A stretch of DNA of 64,000 bases, taken from the NCBI GenBank assembly GCA_963627995.1, contig CAVGCV010000005.1, positions 74,479 to 138,478 on the forward strand, written 5' to 3'. Below, piece by piece: positions 9,485 to 17,344 of the stretch. This DNA is from UBA3839 sp963627995 (GTDB lineage: Bacteria > Bacteroidota > Bacteroidia > Bacteroidales > Bacteroidaceae). Both the position numbers and the translations under genes were made by a program. Each line of letters begins with the position of its first letter. Within the stretch, counting starts at the first letter, position 1. The notes beneath the pieces are model-generated. The model was not told the DNA's origin. It worked only from the letters and a program-made list of their open reading frames with translations, and searched no databases.

Positions 9485-10186
9485 TCACAGGTAGAAGTCC
9501 GCCGTCAGCTCGGCATACCGCCGCGAGGGCAGCCCGTCGGTGCCCAGCAGCGTCAGCTCCTCGCGCGCGCCCGCGCCGCAGCCGAAGCCCAGCTCCAGCA
9601 GCGCGCGCCGCGGAGGCTTGCGCGCCACCGTGCGGACGTCGCAACGCCGCCGCACGAACAGCCCGAAGCCGGCAGCCGCGGCCACCACCTCCGCCGCCCG
9701 CCCCCACGGCACCACCACCGCCAGCCGGCCGCCGGCCGACAGCACGCCCGCCGCGCGGGCGACGAGCGCCTCCAGCGGCAGGCTGCGCGCATGGCGCGCC
9801 GCCGCCCGCGCCGCCTCGCCCGGCAGCGTCGTCTCCGTGAAGAACGGAGGGTTGCTCACCACCAGGTCGAACGCGCCACCGGGCGCGGCGCGGCGGAAGT
9901 CCATCGCCACCGCCTCGAGCCGGCCGGCCCACGGCGAGCCGGCGAAGTTGGCGGCGGCCTGCGCCACGGCGGCCCCGTCCACGTCGATGCCCACCACGCG
10001 CAGCGACGCGCTGCGCTGCGCCAGCATCAGCGCAATCAGCCCCGAGCCGCAGCCCACGTCGAGCGCGCGCGCCGCACCCGCCACGCCGCACCACGCCCCG
10101 AGCAGCACGCCGTCCGTGCCCACCTTCATCGCGCAGCGGTCGTGGCGGACGGCAAACTGCCTGAACTGGAAACTGCCCGCGCTCAT
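9485..10186 (-). CDS. trmN6: tRNA1(Val) adenine-37 N6-methyltransferase
   Basis: A 233-residue SAM-dependent methyltransferase of the YfiC/TrmN6 group, which makes m6A37 in tRNA1(Val). Visible: the N-terminal FQFRQFAVRHDRCAMKVGTDGVLLGAW segment, the SAM-binding loop ALDVGCGSGLIALMLAQR, an acidic ribose-binding GIDVDGAA, and the catalytic NPPF in VVSNPPFFTETTLP. A frame extending to 10369 exists, but its N-terminus is Arg-rich translation of the intergenic region and lies upstream of the promoter, so MSAGSFQFR is the start. Substrate specificity is from the family. Confidence 0.9.
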   Translation of the reverse strand: MSAGSFQFRQFAVRHDRCAMKVGTDGVLLGAWCGVAGAARALDVGCGSGLIALMLAQRSASLRVVGIDVDGAAVAQAAANFAGSPWAGRLEAVAMDFRRAAPGGAFDLVVSNPPFFTETTLPGEAARAAARHARSLPLEALVARAAGVLSAGGRLAVVVPWGRAAEVVAAAAGFGLFVRRRCDVRTVARKPPRRALLELGFGCGAGAREELTLLGTDGLPSRRYAELTADFYL

Positions 10187-10203
10187 CCTTCCCGCTTTTT
10201 CCG

Positions 10204-10211
10204 CAAAGATA
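10204..10211 (-). promoter_or_regulatory. Promoter -7 element of trmN6
   Basis: The minus strand reads TATCTTTG (TAnnTTTG), 17 bp upstream of the trmN6 ATG, which implies a very short leader. Confidence 0.7.
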
Positions 10212-10327
10212 AGTCTTTTCGCCCGAACGCGCCGCATCGCGCCGCCACAAAAGCCAAGCCGCCGCCCCGCGCGCCGCCGCGGCCACATTTCCGGCGCGGA
10301 GAGGCGCGCCGTCCGCCGACTTTTCCA

Positions 10328-10335
10328 TACCTTTG
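10328..10335 (+). promoter_or_regulatory. Candidate forward promoter for prmA, upstream of a 22-bp array
   Basis: TACCTTTG matches the -7 consensus exactly and is the only one seen between trmN6 and prmA on the plus strand. If used, the prmA transcript has a leader of about 310 nt that contains the whole 10353-10582 repeat array. Confidence 0.5.
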
Positions 10336-10352
10336 CACGGCAGGTGCCGCGC

Positions 10353-10582
10353 CGCCGCACACCCGCCACGGCGCGGGCGCACAGAAAATTTTCCCGCGGC
10401 GCACGCGAAGTTCACCCACGGTGCGCCGGAAAAAAATTTCCAAGTACTTGGACGAAAATTTCCAAGTACTTGAAAAAATATTTTCAAGTACTTGGAAATT
10501 CCGCCGCGGCGCGCCGCCGCCAGGATTCCGGTGCGCCGCGGGAAAATTCGCAGCGCGCCCGCGCCGGGCTTCCGCCGCAGGC
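10353..10582. repeat. 22-bp-period array 1 (CAAGTACTTG / CGGYGCGCCG units)
   Basis: Eleven 10-bp units start at exact 22-bp steps: 10353 CGCCGCACAC, 10375 GGGCGCACAG, 10397 CGGCGCACGC, 10419 CGGTGCGCCG, 10441, 10463 and 10485 CAAGTACTTG, 10507 CGGCGCGCCG, 10529 CGGTGCGCCG, 10551 CAGCGCGCCC, 10573 CGCCGCAGGC. The 12-bp spacers are mostly AT-rich near the centre (for example GAAAAAAATTTC, AAAAAATATTTT). The array is mirror-symmetric about 10467.5: 10388-10404 is the exact reverse complement of 10531-10547. It fills most of the divergent trmN6-prmA intergenic region (10187-10649). No protein frame in it is credible. Confidence 0.85.
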
Positions 10583-10649
10583 GCAGGCGACGCCCGCGGC
10601 GGACGGGGCGGGGCGGCGGGGCGGCACCGGCACAAAAACTGTCCTGACA

Positions 10650-11543
10650 ATGAAGAAATACGACGTGTACGCCGTGCGCCTCCGCCCCATGAGCGAGGAG
10701 GCCGCCGACGTGGTGGCCGCGCTCCTGGGGAGCGCCGGCTTCGACGGCTTTGAGCAGACGGAATGGGGGCTGAACGCCTATGTGCCGCAGGGCGCGTGCA
10801 GCCGCCACGAGGTGGGCGCGCTCCTGGACGCGCTCCCGGTGGAGGGCGTGGAGGCGGACTTCGCGGTGGAGGAGCTGGAGGAGCGCGACTGGAACGAGGA
10901 GTGGGAGCGCAACGGCTTCGCCCCCATCGTGGTGCCGGGGCTGTGCCGCATCCACAGCGCCGACAGCGGCGCGGACGCCGGCGGCGGCGAGGGCGCGGAC
11001 TGCCCCTACGACATCCGCCTGCGCCCGCGCATGGCGTTCGGCACCGGCACGCACGAGACCACAGCGCAACTGGTGGAGCTGCTGCTGCGGCGCGACTTCG
11101 GCGGCGCCACCGTGCTCGACATGGGCTGCGGCACGGGCATCCTCGGCATCTGCATGGCGCTGCGCGGCGCGCGCCGCGTGGTGGGCGTCGACGTGGACGA
11201 GGCCAGCGTGGAGAACACGCGGCTCAACTGCGGGCTGAACGGCGTGGGGCAGATGGAGGCGGTGCTGGGCGACGCGTCGCTCCTCGCCCCCGGCGGCGCG
11301 CTGGGCGGCGCGGCGTTCGACTGCATCGTGGCCAACATCCACCGCAACGTCGTCGTGGCCGACCTGCCGCGCTACGCCGCCCGGCTGGCCGCAGGGGGCA
11401 GCGTCGTCCTGAGCGGGTTCTTCACCGCCGACGTGCCGGCCGTGCGCCGCGCCGCCGAGGACGCGGGGCTGGAACTGGCGCACGGGCAGGCGCGCAACGA
11501 CTGGGCGGTGGTGGAGTTCCGGCGCGGGGAGGGCGGCGGATAG
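10650..11543 (+). CDS. prmA: Ribosomal protein L11 methyltransferase
   Basis: Methylates ribosomal protein L11 with SAM in the cytosol. The 297-residue protein shows a DWNEEWERNGFAPIVV segment, the family signature MAFGTGTHETTAQL, the SAM loop VLDMGCGTGILGICMA, an acidic VVGVDVDEASVENTRLN, and the catalytic-region IVANIHRNVVVADLP. A gly/asp-rich insertion (SGADAGGGEGAD) precedes the core. The ATG at 10650 is chosen because the frame continues far upstream only through the repeat array as low-complexity sequence. The neighbours are the 22-bp array upstream and a 19-bp hairpin downstream. Confidence 0.95.
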   Translation: MKKYDVYAVRLRPMSEEAADVVAALLGSAGFDGFEQTEWGLNAYVPQGACSRHEVGALLDALPVEGVEADFAVEELEERDWNEEWERNGFAPIVVPGLCRIHSADSGADAGGGEGADCPYDIRLRPRMAFGTGTHETTAQLVELLLRRDFGGATVLDMGCGTGILGICMALRGARRVVGVDVDEASVENTRLNCGLNGVGQMEAVLGDASLLAPGGALGGAAFDCIVANIHRNVVVADLPRYAARLAAGGSVVLSGFFTADVPAVRRAAEDAGLELAHGQARNDWAVVEFRRGEGGG

Positions 11544-11599
11544 CCGCGGCGGCAAGGCAGGCCCTCCGCCGCGGCGCGCCCGCCGTGACGCGGCAGCAG

Positions 11600-11651
11600 A
11601 AGGCGCAGCGCGCCGGCCGGGAGCGGGTCCACGGCCGGCGCGCTGCGCCTT
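11600..11651. terminator. Long hairpin between convergent prmA and DUF1573 gene
   Basis: A perfect 19-bp stem (11600-11618 with 11633-11651) with a 14-nt loop sits between two convergent stops. It is strongly GC-rich but has no real T-tract, so terminator function is likely rather than certain. Confidence 0.65.
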
Positions 11652-11664
11652 GTCTGCGGGGGGG

Positions 11665-12729
11665 CTACTCGAACGTCACGTCCACGGTCTGCTTCATGTG
11701 CTGCGCGTCGTTGCAGATGATGAGCACGCGCGTGCGCGTCTTCGTCAGCTTCAGGTACTTCGCGAGCAGCGTGACCTTCATGGCGATGGTCTCGCCGGCG
11801 GCGATGTCGCGCCTGGGCAGCTGCACCTGCAGGGCGGAGTTGAACACCTGCAGCGACGTGAGCCTCAGCACGCCGGTGCCGGTGTTGCTGATGGCCACGG
11901 TGCCGGTGAGCTTCTTGCGCTTGCCGAGCCTGCCGAGGCGCAGCTCGCCGGTGGAGAGGGTGCAGACGGGGCGCGAGCGCTCCGACTGGAGCGTGGCGGC
12001 GTCGGGCAGCACGACGGCGGAGAGGACGACCTCGTTGTCGTGCCCCACCTTGTCGCCGCTGAAGCGGGAGAGGTAAACGCTGGTCTGCGTAAGCCCCATG
12101 TCGGGGATTTTGTCCGAGTGCAGCGTGAGGTCGATGTACCCCCGTCGTCCGCGCGCGAGCATCTCCGGGATGTAGCGCGCCGTGACGTAGGGGGGCAAGT
12201 GCATGAGCCGCGGCGTGAAGACGTCCCTGCTGTCGTTGAGAATCTCGAGCCTCGCGGTGGCGGAGTCGCCGCGCACCACGTCGGGGAACTCCACGCTGTT
12301 GGTGGCGAGGGCCACCTCTCCGATGCGGACGGGATAGAGGTCGTCGATGGTCTTGCGCGCGCCGACCGTGACCACGCCGTTCATCCGGATGCGCGCGGGC
12401 TTGCCCGGCGCGTTGGTGCGGACTTCGATGTAGCGGTCGAAACGCCCCAGCTGGCGGGCGTCGTAGGTGACCGTGATGACTCCCTCCTCGCCCTTCTGCA
12501 GGGGTGTCCTCGTCCACGTGGGCTCGAGGCATCCGCACCCGGCGTCCACCTGCTCCACGACGAGGGGCTCCTTGTCCTTGTTCTTGAACTTGAAGGTGGC
12601 GGTGACGGGCTTGTGCCAGAGTGTGGAGCCGACACCGACGGTTGTCCTTTCGAACGAAATGCGCTGCGCCCGCACGGGGAGGGCGAGCGCGACGAGCAGG
12701 AGGGCGGCGTATGCCTTGCGGTTGGTCAT
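11665..12729 (-). CDS. DUF1573 domain protein, secreted
   Basis: A 354-residue exported protein with a signal peptide (MTNRKAYAALLLVALALPVRAQ). It has the DUF1573 core: FKFKNKDKEPLVVEQVDAGCGC followed by LQKGEEGVITVTYD (residues ~45-90), an Ig-like ASPM/SPD-2/Hydin-type fold. Further Ig-like segments follow, including NTGTGVLRLTSLQV near residues 285-300. The biochemical role of DUF1573 proteins is not established; they are abundant in Bacteroidota and probably periplasmic or surface-associated. The start is 6 bp downstream of the MBL hydrolase stop, so it is the last gene of the lipoprotein-murB-MBL-DUF1573 operon. Confidence 0.85.
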   Translation of the reverse strand: MTNRKAYAALLLVALALPVRAQRISFERTTVGVGSTLWHKPVTATFKFKNKDKEPLVVEQVDAGCGCLEPTWTRTPLQKGEEGVITVTYDARQLGRFDRYIEVRTNAPGKPARIRMNGVVTVGARKTIDDLYPVRIGEVALATNSVEFPDVVRGDSATARLEILNDSRDVFTPRLMHLPPYVTARYIPEMLARGRRGYIDLTLHSDKIPDMGLTQTSVYLSRFSGDKVGHDNEVVLSAVVLPDAATLQSERSRPVCTLSTGELRLGRLGKRKKLTGTVAISNTGTGVLRLTSLQVFNSALQVQLPRRDIAAGETIAMKVTLLAKYLKLTKTRTRVLIICNDAQHMKQTVDVTFE

Positions 12730-12735
12730 AGGGGA

Positions 12736-13521
12736 TCAGATGTTGATTTGCAGCCCGTCGTAGGCCAGGCGGACGTGCGGCGGCAGCCGCCGCTCCTCCA
12801 CGGCGTGGGGCAGGATGTGGTGGGACATGTGGACGAGGTAGGTGCGGCGCGCGCCCACGCGCCGGGCGAAGGCGACGGCCTCGTCGAGCGTCTGGTGGGA
12901 GGGGTGCGCGTAGTGGCGCAGGCCATTGACCACGAGCGTCTCGACCCCGCGCAGCAGCGGAAGCTCGGCCTCGCCGATGGTCTTCATGTCGGTGATGTAG
13001 GCCAGCGCGCCCACGCGGTACGCCATGATGGGCAGCCGCCCGTGCATGACGCGGAACGGCAGCACCTCCACGCCGCCCACGCGCACCGCCGCGTGGGGCT
13101 GTATTTCCTCCAGGTCGATGGACGGAGCGCCAAGGTAGCGGCGCTCCTTGGGGGTGAAGCAATAGGGGATGCGCTCGCGCAGGTGGCGCGCGCAGTAGGG
13201 CTCGGCATAGACGGTCACGTCGCCGAAGAGGCTGAAGGGGCGCAGGTCGTCGAGGCCGCCGACGTGGTCGTAGTGCTCGTGCGTGATGAAGATGGCGTCG
13301 ATGCGCCGGAACTGGCTGGCCAGCATCTGCTCGCGGAAGTCGGGGCCGCAGTCGAAGAGGACGCGGCGCACGCCGTCGGGGGCGGTGGTGTCGGGCACTT
13401 CGAGCAGCGACGAACAGCGGAGGCGCCGGTCGCGCGGGTCGGCCGACGTGCAGACGGCGCAGCGGCAGCCTATCTGGGGCACGCCGGTGGAGGTGCCCGT
13501 TCCCAGGAATGTGAGCTTCAT
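12736..13521 (-). CDS. MBL-fold metallo-hydrolase, PhnP-like phosphodiesterase
   Basis: A 261-residue metallo-beta-lactamase-fold hydrolase starting MKLTFLGTGTSTGVPQIGC. The cysteine pair in CRCAVC near the N-terminus and the metal motif THEHYDHVGG (HxHxDH) place it with the PhnP-like cyclic phosphodiesterase/RNase-Z-like branch. Later metal ligands are in HYAHPSHQT and LVHMSHH. The true substrate in Bacteroidota is unknown. An alternative in-frame ATG at 13548 overlaps the murB stop as TGATG, which would couple translation, but homologues generally begin at MKLTFLG. It sits between murB and a DUF1573 gene. Confidence 0.85.
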   Translation of the reverse strand: MKLTFLGTGTSTGVPQIGCRCAVCTSADPRDRRLRCSSLLEVPDTTAPDGVRRVLFDCGPDFREQMLASQFRRIDAIFITHEHYDHVGGLDDLRPFSLFGDVTVYAEPYCARHLRERIPYCFTPKERRYLGAPSIDLEEIQPHAAVRVGGVEVLPFRVMHGRLPIMAYRVGALAYITDMKTIGEAELPLLRGVETLVVNGLRHYAHPSHQTLDEAVAFARRVGARRTYLVHMSHHILPHAVEERRLPPHVRLAYDGLQINI

Positions 13522-13547
13522 GGTGTGGTGGGGTTTCGACGCCGGCA

Positions 13548-14549
13548 TCAAATGACGTTCACCTCGGGGTGGATGTCGATGCCGAACTTTGACTTGACGG
13601 ACTGGCATACCGCGTCGGACAGGCGGAGGATGTCCGCGCCCGTCGCCCCGCCAAGATTGACGAGCACGAGCGCCTGCCTGCCGTACACGCCGGCACGCCC
13701 CAGCGCGCGCCCCTTCCAGCCGCACTGCTCAATCATCCAGCCGGCGGGGATTTTCACGCGGTCTGCGTCGACGTCGTAGTGCGGCAGCGAAGGATGGTCG
13801 GCCTGGAGGCGGAGGAACTGCGCGCGCGGCACGACGGGATTCATGAAGAAGCTCCCCGCGTTGCCAATCCGGCCGGGGTCGGGCAGCTTTTCGTTGCGGA
13901 CGGCGATGACGGCCTGGCGCACGCGCTCGGGCGTGGCCTCGCCCCCGGACAGGCGGGCGCGCAGGCCGCCGTAGTCGAGGAGCGGCACGAAGCGGCGCGC
14001 GAGGCGGAAGGTGACGTAGGTGACGGCGTACTGCCCGCGCAGCTCCTGCTTGAAGATGCTCTGGCGGTAGGCGTAGTTGCACTCGAGGTTGCCGAGGACG
14101 CGCTTCTGACCCGTCCGCAGCTCGACGCACTCGACGGCGGCGACCACGTCCTTGGCCTCCGCGCCGTAGGCCCCGATGTTCTGCACGGCGGCGGCCCCCA
14201 CCTCGCCCGGAATGAGCGAGAGGTTCTCGACGCCGTGCCAGCCGCGGCGGACGGCCTCGGCCACAAAGTCGTCCCACACCTCGCCCGCTCCCACGCGCAC
14301 GAGGACGTGGTCGGGCGTCTCGTCAACCGGCGCCATGCCGCGGATGTTGCTGTGGAGCACGGTGCCGGGGAAGTCGCGCGTGAACAGGAGGTTGCTGCCT
14401 CCGCCGATGTGGAGGAGGGGCTGCGCGCCCAGCGCGGGGGCGAGCTGCACGAGCTCGTCCTCGGTGTCGTACTGGATGTATTCGGACGCTGCGGCCTCGA
14501 CGCCAAACGTGTTGAGGCGGCGCAGCGGATAATTGCGTTCTCTCTGCAT
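13548..14549 (-). CDS. murB: UDP-N-acetylenolpyruvoylglucosamine reductase
   Basis: An FAD- and NADPH-dependent enzyme that completes UDP-MurNAc synthesis for peptidoglycan. The 333-residue protein shows FAD-binding LLHIGGGSNLLF (GGGSN at 49-53), the NLSLIPGEVGAAAVQNIGAYGAE segment (~109-131), and the catalytic NAGSFFMNP with proton-donor Ser233. The length and insert pattern fit the type I (E. coli-like) form. The start codon abuts the upstream lipoprotein stop, which indicates an operon with translational coupling. Confidence 0.96.
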   Translation of the reverse strand: MQRERNYPLRRLNTFGVEAAASEYIQYDTEDELVQLAPALGAQPLLHIGGGSNLLFTRDFPGTVLHSNIRGMAPVDETPDHVLVRVGAGEVWDDFVAEAVRRGWHGVENLSLIPGEVGAAAVQNIGAYGAEAKDVVAAVECVELRTGQKRVLGNLECNYAYRQSIFKQELRGQYAVTYVTFRLARRFVPLLDYGGLRARLSGGEATPERVRQAVIAVRNEKLPDPGRIGNAGSFFMNPVVPRAQFLRLQADHPSLPHYDVDADRVKIPAGWMIEQCGWKGRALGRAGVYGRQALVLVNLGGATGADILRLSDAVCQSVKSKFGIDIHPEVNVI

Positions 14550-15386
14550 TCAGATGTCGATTTCAATGAGCCACCACTTGCCCTGCATGCGGTCGAACTT
14601 GTACTTGACGAACAGGCCGGAGCTGAGTTCCTCGACGAGGAGCGTCTTGCGGTTCTGCGAGAAGGCCGCCTGGCCGTAGTCGATGTTGGTCATGATGTTC
14701 TCGGGCAGCGGCATCTCCTTGCGGAACTCGAACCACTCGTCGGCCGTGAGTTCTTCGACGCTGCCCTCGTCGTCCTCCGCCTGCGCCTCGCTCACGAGGC
14801 GGAGGGGCAGCCGCAGGGATTCGCGCTGGAACACGGAGTCGCTGCTGAACTGCGCGAAGAAATGTGCGAAACTGGCGTGGGGGGTGCGCGTGGTCTCGTC
14901 CTTTTCGAAATTGACAAGTTGCCACTGCCCCGCAGTCCGGCGGAAGTTGTAGCGCTCGACGTAGTTCTCGTCGAGGTAAATCCACTCCACGCCCACCTCG
15001 CTGACGGACGTGTCCTTCTGCAGCGCGATGTCGGCATCGCGCTCGTAAATCACCGAGTAGAACGCCTGCGAAGAGAAGCGGCTGAACTGTTTCCAGTCGT
15101 TGCGGCTGACCCTCAGCACTTCGCCGCCTTCCCTGCACTCGAGGGGGAAGCGCACGCGGCGCAGCTGAAACGCGTTGTCGGAAATAAAGCTGAAGAAGAA
15201 GTCGTCGAACAGCTCGTCCGCCGCCTTGGGCACTTCCTCCTCCTCAAACAGATACAGCGTGTCCTCGCGTTCCGCCGCCGAGTCGCCCTGTTCCTCGGGC
15301 TGCTGCGCCCCGGCGGCCGTGTCGCCGCCATTCACGCAGCACGCCAGCGCCAGGCAGGCGCAGGCAAGGAGCAAAATCGTTCTCAT
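14550..15386 (-). CDS. DUF4348-like lipoprotein
   Basis: A 278-residue predicted lipoprotein: MRTILLLACACLALAC has a lipobox ending at a Cys, followed by an acidic linker rich in Glu and Gln. Two similar segments suggest an internal duplication: FDDFFFSFISDNAFQLRRVRFPL (~55-77) and FAHFFAQFSSDSVFQRESLRLPL further on. Each is followed by a W-containing strand region. From memory this resembles DUF4348 proteins of Bacteroidales; the function is unknown. It is the first gene of the operon with murB. The start at 15386 is preferred over 15416 because it gives a clean lipoprotein leader. Confidence 0.7.
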   Translation of the reverse strand: MRTILLLACACLALACCVNGGDTAAGAQQPEEQGDSAAEREDTLYLFEEEEVPKAADELFDDFFFSFISDNAFQLRRVRFPLECREGGEVLRVSRNDWKQFSRFSSQAFYSVIYERDADIALQKDTSVSEVGVEWIYLDENYVERYNFRRTAGQWQLVNFEKDETTRTPHASFAHFFAQFSSDSVFQRESLRLPLRLVSEAQAEDDEGSVEELTADEWFEFRKEMPLPENIMTNIDYGQAAFSQNRKTLLVEELSSGLFVKYKFDRMQGKWWLIEIDI

Positions 15387-15424
15387 CACTTCAGAGGGGT
15401 TTCGCAAAAGCACCAAATTTCCCG

Positions 15425-15432
15425 CAAAGGTA
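15425..15432 (-). promoter_or_regulatory. Promoter -7 element of the lipoprotein-murB operon
   Basis: The minus strand reads TACCTTTG, an exact TAnnTTTG match, 38 bp upstream of the lipoprotein ATG. Confidence 0.75.
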
Positions 15433-15475
15433 AGGTTTCTTTTCCACTTTTAGGCATCATGCTGACAAATTTGCG

Positions 15476-15483
15476 TAACTTTG
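15476..15483 (+). promoter_or_regulatory. Promoter -7 element of pheS
   Basis: TAACTTTG matches TAnnTTTG and lies 80 bp upstream of the pheS ATG. It is divergent from the murB operon promoter, about 45 bp away. No leader peptide or attenuator is evident. Confidence 0.7.
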
Positions 15484-15563
15484 CGCCGATTCCGAAATCA
15501 CTGCGGAGGCGCGCCCGGCGCACCGCGCAGGAGCGATGTCGGAGAACGCAAAACAACAACCGT

Positions 15564-16583
15564 ATGTTAGAAAAGATTCAGAAACTCCTTGCCGAGGTGG
15601 AGGCGCTGCAAGCCCACACGGCGGAGGAGGTCGAGGCGCTGCGCATCAAGTATATCAGCAAGAAGGGCGTTGTCACGGCGTTGATGGCCGACTTCCGCAA
15701 CGTACCCGCCGAGCAGAAGAAAGAGGTAGGCATCAGAATCAACGAGCTGAAGAACAAGGCTTTGGACAAAATCAACGAGCTCAGGGACAGCTTCGCGGCC
15801 ACGGACACGGTGGACGACGACATCGACCTGACGCGCACGGCCTACCCCGTCCCGCTCGGCACGCGCCACCCGCTGTCGCTCGTGAAGAACGAAATCATCG
15901 ACATCTTCGCGCGCCTGGGGTTCGCCCTGGCCGAGGGGCCGGAGGTGGAGGACGACTGGCACGTCTTCTCGTCGATGAACTTCGCGGACGACCACCCGGC
16001 GCGCGACATGCAGGACACGTTCTTCGTCGAGAGCCACCCCGACATCATCCTCCGCACCCACACCTCGTCGGTACAGACGCGCACCATGGAGCGGGCGCAG
16101 CCGCCCATCCGCGTGATTTGCCCCGGGCGGGTGTACCGCAACGAGGCCATCAGCGCGCGCGCGCACTGCTTCTTCCACCAGGTGGAGGGCCTGTACATCG
16201 ACAGGAACGTCAGTTTCACCGACTTGAAGCAGGTGCTGCTCCTCTTCGCCAAGGAGATGTTCGGCAAAGACACCAAAATCCGCCTGCGCCCGTCGTACTT
16301 CCCCTTCACCGAGCCGTCGGCGGAGATGGACATCTCGTGCAACATCTGCGGCGGCGAGGGCTGCGGATTCTGCAAGCACACGGGGTGGGTCGAAATCCTC
16401 GGGTGCGGGATGGTGGACCCGAACGTGCTGACGCTCAACGGCATCGACCCCGCCGTCTATTCGGGCTACGCATTCGGCATGGGCGTGGAGCGCGTCGCGA
16501 ACCTCAAGTACCAGGTGAAGGACCTGCGCCTGTTCTCGGAGAACGACGTGCGCTTCCTGCGCGAGTTCGAGGCCGCCAACTGA
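15564..16583 (+). CDS. pheS: Phenylalanyl-tRNA synthetase alpha subunit
   Basis: The catalytic subunit of the alpha2-beta2 PheRS that charges tRNA-Phe. The 339-residue length is standard. The N-terminal coiled coil (~1-90, rich in Glu/Lys) precedes motif 1 (NEIIDIFARLGFALAEGPEVE), motif 2 (RVICPGRVYRNEAISARAHCFFHQVEGLYID) and motif 3 (GYAFGMGVERVANLKYQ). A Cys-rich CNICGGEGCGFCKHTGW loop lies between. pheT is not adjacent, and a strong terminator follows immediately, so the two subunits are encoded apart. Confidence 0.97.
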   Translation: MLEKIQKLLAEVEALQAHTAEEVEALRIKYISKKGVVTALMADFRNVPAEQKKEVGIRINELKNKALDKINELRDSFAATDTVDDDIDLTRTAYPVPLGTRHPLSLVKNEIIDIFARLGFALAEGPEVEDDWHVFSSMNFADDHPARDMQDTFFVESHPDIILRTHTSSVQTRTMERAQPPIRVICPGRVYRNEAISARAHCFFHQVEGLYIDRNVSFTDLKQVLLLFAKEMFGKDTKIRLRPSYFPFTEPSAEMDISCNICGGEGCGFCKHTGWVEILGCGMVDPNVLTLNGIDPAVYSGYAFGMGVERVANLKYQVKDLRLFSENDVRFLREFEAAN

Positions 16584-16647
16584 CCGTCCCCAAGAGGCCG
16601 CGCCACGCGGAAAGCGCGCGGGCGCGCCGCCAGCAGCCACAAGCCGG

Positions 16648-16690
16648 AATCCGGCCGGAGCACACGTGTGCTCCGGCCGGATTTCTTTTT
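16648..16690 (+). terminator. Intrinsic terminator of pheS
   Basis: A perfect 36-bp palindrome (16648-16683, centre CACGTG) is followed by TTCTTTTT. The stem is 15-18 bp, depending on the apical loop. Confidence 0.85.
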
Positions 16691-16701
16691 CCCGCTCCGT
16701 C

Positions 16702-16890
16702 CTAAACGCCCATCCAGGCAAGGATGCAGGGCGTGGCGAGCGCAGTGAAGATGCCGTTGAGAATCAGCCCCAGGCTGGCGTAAACGCCATGTACGTCGCG
16801 CACGCCCATGGACGTGGCGGTGCCGAGGGCATGGGCGGCCGTCCCCATCGACAAGCCCTGCGCCACCGGCGTGCGCACACCCGGACACGT
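16702..16890 (-). pseudogene. lrgB: lrgB (CidB/LrgB family) C-terminal remnant
   Basis: The minus frame encodes about 55 residues matching the C-terminus of LrgB-type membrane proteins: GLSMGTAAHALGTATSMG, then GVYASLGLILNGIFTALATP, then a stop. A complete LrgB is roughly 230 residues with several membrane helices, so about three quarters is missing. Upstream (rightwards) the coding signal stops at about 16890, just before the first unit of a 22-bp array at 16901. No other frame to the right restores the rest. No start codon or promoter serves it. This is a decayed gene, not a functional holin-like exporter. Confidence 0.75.
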
Positions 16891-16900
16891 TCCCGAATAC

Positions 16901-16999
16901 CTCCGCAGTGTTTTGCCCCGCGCTCCGCGGAGAAAATAAATTTCGTCCGCGGACGAAAATATTTTTCTCTGCGGAGGTTCCGGACGCTCCTCCGCAGTG
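16901..16999. repeat. 22-bp-period array 2 (CTCYGCGGAG units)
   Basis: Units are at 16901 CTCCGCAGTG, 16923 CTCCGCGGAG, 16945 GTCCGCGGAC, 16967 CTCTGCGGAG and 16990 CTCCGCAGTG. Steps are 22, 22, 22 and 23 bp. The two inner spacers are AT-rich (AAAATAAATTTC, GAAAATATTTTT) and nearly complementary. An 18-bp palindrome, TTTCGTCCGCGGACGAAA, sits at the centre (16941-16958). The last unit is followed by TTTTTT. Related in sequence to array 3. The rest of the gap to 17345 holds only the palindrome at 17122-17165. Confidence 0.85.
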
Positions 17000-17121
17000 T
17001 TTTTTACGCGGGCGCCAACCCCGTCATTCCCAACGGCTTGCACCGGCTGCTGCCGCGTCCCTACGGCCCGGACAGTCCCGCCCCCTCCGCCCGCCCGCAC
17101 GCATATTATAAAGGAAGCTGT

Positions 17122-17165
17122 CGGCCCCGCCCGCTGCCATCCCGGGATGGCAGCGGGCGGGGCCG
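17122..17165. repeat. Perfect 44-bp GC-rich palindrome
   Basis: Both 22-bp arms are exact complements with no spacer (centre CCCGGG at 17141-17146). There is no adjoining T-run on either strand, and it is unrelated to the 22-bp arrays. It lies about 180 bp upstream of the repeat-protein gene and could be a structural element, a protein site, or the terminator of something now lost. Confidence 0.75.
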
Positions 17166-17344
17166 GCGCGCTTCGCAGCCCCCTTTTTCGCGGCGTTTAG
17201 GAACATTTAACAATCGGGGGGGTAAAATCAACGGATTTTAACTACATTCGCCGCCGAGGCCGCCCGCCGATTGGATGCTTGGAGAAGCACGCGCGGCGGC
17301 GTGATTCGGAACTTTTTTATTCACCACCCAAAAAAAACAACAAC

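Noticed and set aside
10353..10582. Insertion sequence or MITE ends
   Set aside because: No transposase, no target-site duplication seen, and the regular 22-bp stepping is unlike terminal inverted repeats. A mobile origin of the array family is not excluded.
9453..11555. Long minus frame continuous with the GH43 gene (1048 codons in total)
   Set aside because: Only the last 347 codons look like protein. The rest is antisense to prmA and passes through trmN6 and the repeat array, and a signal peptide marks the real start at 9452.
11372..13162. 596-codon minus frame over the DUF1573 and MBL genes
   Set aside because: Wrong frame relative to two well-supported genes; Arg/Ala/His-rich shadow.
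16466..16888. 140-codon minus frame over the pheS end and lrgB remnant
   Set aside because: It crosses the pheS terminator and is out of frame with the recognisable LrgB residues.
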